Source of the DNA: Rhodospirillales bacterium
Lineage (GTDB): Bacteria > Pseudomonadota > Alphaproteobacteria > Acetobacterales > Acetobacteraceae
Reading direction: 5' to 3'
Length of the DNA stretch: 6,873 nucleotides
Assembly: GCA_018971905.1 (NCBI GenBank)
Contig: JAGWZS010000096.1
Span: 1-6,873 of the forward strand
Each line of letters begins with the position of its first letter. The first letter of the stretch is position 1. Made by a program: the position numbers and the translations under genes. Below the pieces are notes generated by a model. That model was not told the origin of the DNA. It made no database searches and was given only the letters and a program-made list of their open reading frames with translations. Positions 5,627 through 6,873 of this stretch are shown piece after piece.

Positions 5627-6873
5627 ATGGACGCACCCGCGACCGCGGCGCCGGAAACACCCAAACCCACGGGGGTTGCGGCCCTGCGGCTGCGTCTGGA
5701 GCCGTCTCAGCTTGCGGCACTGGCCGCCAGCCCCTTGCTGGCCCCCACCCCCAACAATATGCCACGCCGGATTCAGGACCGGTTTTTCGACACCGCCGAT
5801 TATGCCCTGGCCCGCAACGGCATTACACTGTGGCAGCGTAAAAGCGGCCGTACCCTACGGCTGATGCTGTTTCACAATGGCGAAACACTGGAAGCGGCCG
5901 CATCCGCCACGGTGCCGGGGCCTGCCGCCTTTGGGCCAGACTGGCAGGCCACATTTTCGGCTGTTCTGAAAGAAGCGCCGCTTCATGAAATCGCCCGCGC
6001 CAGCCTGAAACAGACCACGCGCGAGCTGGGCGAGACCATGCTGATTTTTGAAACCGGGCACCTCATCGCGACGGGGCAAAAAACACCCATCAGCGAAATT
6101 GAGCTGTCCGGCCCCGCTCTGGCCGTGCCGGGCAGCGCCGCGGCACTAGGTGCGTTTGCGCCGCGCCTGCAACCTGAACCGCCAGGCCCGCGCGCGGTGC
6201 GGCTGGCTGGCGGCCCGCCGCCTTGTCTGCACAAGACCGCCGCCAGCCTGGCGGGCGACCTCAGCCTGGATGAGGCAGTGGAGACCGTTCTCAGCACCTG
6301 CCTGGATCAGTTTCTCGCCAATTGGCCGGTGTTTTACGAGGGCAATGAGGTTGCGGCGGTGCACCAGATGCGGGTTGCCATGCGCCGTCTGCGCTCAGCC
6401 CTGGGGTTGTTTTACCGCGCCTTGCCCGCGCCGGAGTTTCTTGCCTTGCGGGATGAAGCCAAGCGCATAGCTGCCGCCCTGGGCGAAGCCCGGAACTGGG
6501 ATGTGTTCATCGCCATGCTGGGCGCTGGCCCCGCCGCCGCCTTCCCCCACGAAGCCGGCTTCGCGGCGCTGGAGGCGCAATGCACCGCGTACCGCCAGGC
6601 GGGCTACGCCCAGGCGCGGGCCTTGCTGGAAGACCCCGCCACCACACGGTTTCTGTTAATGGCCGAAAGCTTCATCGCGCGGCGCGGCTGGCGCGGCGGG
6701 CTGCCAGCGGAAACGCTGCCCCGCCTTGCCGAGCCAGCCCGGGCCTTTGGCGAGCAATCGCTCGAACGGCTGCACCGCAAGCTGCGCAAACGCGGCAAAC
6801 ACCTCGCCAGCCTCACCCCGGAGCGCCGCCACCGCGTACGCATAGACCTAAAAAAGCTCAGATACGCGGCGGA
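5627..6873 (+). CDS. CYTH-CHAD domain protein with degenerate CYTH motif (3' end outside window)
   Basis: The frame opens at ATG 5627 and runs stop-free to the window edge, giving 415 residues. A TAA at 5615-5617 limits any upstream start. Residues about 17-165 resemble a CYTH triphosphatase tunnel domain: LRLRLEPSQLAAL, RFFDTADYALARNGITL at 52-68, and SEIELSG at 156-162. Residues about 202-415 are a CHAD domain, a histidine-rich helical module that binds polyphosphate. Its signatures are VHQMRVAMRRLRSAL from residue 245 (H246, R249, R253, R254, R256), LGEARNWDVF at 285-294, HRKLRKRGKH from H383, and HRVRIDLKKLRYA from H402. The second half of CHAD is cut off. The usual N-terminal ExExK is replaced by V17-x-A19-x-R21, so both acidic metal ligands are missing, and the mid-domain lysine of the TLK motif appears to be F82. 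Triphosphatase activity is therefore doubtful. The ribosome site is weak: GGAAG lies 14 bases upstream, beside a small CCGC/GCGG hairpin. Confidence 0.88.
   Translation, partial: MDAPATAAPETPKPTGVAALRLRLEPSQLAALAASPLLAPTPNNMPRRIQDRFFDTADYALARNGITLWQRKSGRTLRLMLFHNGETLEAAASATVPGPAAFGPDWQATFSAVLKEAPLHEIARASLKQTTRELGETMLIFETGHLIATGQKTPISEIELSGPALAVPGSAAALGAFAPRLQPEPPGPRAVRLAGGPPPCLHKTAASLAGDLSLDEAVETVLSTCLDQFLANWPVFYEGNEVAAVHQMRVAMRRLRSALGLFYRALPAPEFLALRDEAKRIAAALGEARNWDVFIAMLGAGPAAAFPHEAGFAALEAQCTAYRQAGYAQARALLEDPATTRFLLMAESFIARRGWRGGLPAETLPRLAEPARAFGEQSLERLHRKLRKRGKHLASLTPERRHRVRIDLKKLRYAA

Noticed and set aside
5983..6297. Opposite-strand frames within the CYTH-CHAD gene
   Set aside because: They cover the linker and start of CHAD on the wrong strand, show no family motif, and conflict with a continuous 415-codon frame carrying CHAD signatures.
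1..6873. Search for mobile elements, CRISPR, tRNA genes, defence or toxin-antitoxin modules
   Set aside because: I saw no transposase, integrase, terminal inverted repeats, spaced repeat array, tRNA-like cloverleaf or paired small toxin and antitoxin genes. All the genes resemble ordinary chromosomal families.

Overview
This is a GC-rich bacterial chromosomal window with six protein-coding genes, two of them cut by the window edges. It most likely comes from an alphaproteobacterium. The SMC hinge exit (LWRWDGYTV, then RLKQRNRL), the DUF1127 small protein and the long three-domain aminopeptidase P all fit that class. Acetobacteraceae/Rhodospirillales is my best guess, from general resemblance only. 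I see no tRNA, rRNA, CRISPR array, insertion sequence, phage gene or integration scar.

Layout. (1) Bases 1-1674, plus strand: the C-terminal half of the chromosome-condensation ATPase SMC, from the hinge exit through the coiled coil and ATPase head to the stop. (2) Bases 1678-2673, minus strand: a membrane fatty acid hydroxylase/sterol desaturase family protein with three histidine clusters. It converges on smc with only three bases between the stop codons. (3) Bases 2810-3043, minus strand: a 77-residue DUF1127 protein with its own Shine-Dalgarno and a strong TTCG-loop intrinsic terminator at 2764-2784. The terminator separates it from the downstream hydroxylase gene. (4) Bases 3044-3213: a divergent intergenic region with a hairpin, a TATATA element and two direct repeats with a 10-bp period. 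(5) Bases 3214-6873, plus strand: a probable operon of aminopeptidase P, the RNA 2',3'-cyclic phosphodiesterase ThpR, and a CYTH-CHAD protein that runs off the right edge.

How they relate. The plus-strand trio has gaps of 74 and 38 bases and no terminator between genes, so co-transcription is likely. Its members act in peptide turnover, RNA end or oligonucleotide chemistry, and (for CHAD proteins) polyphosphate binding. No single pathway is obvious.

The window reads as ordinary core chromosome. The best lead is the CYTH-CHAD protein: its CHAD signatures look intact, but the CYTH triphosphatase motif has lost both N-terminal acidic metal ligands. This suggests a catalytically dead CYTH domain attached to a functional polyphosphate-binding module. 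The second lead is the repeat-bearing divergent regulatory region.
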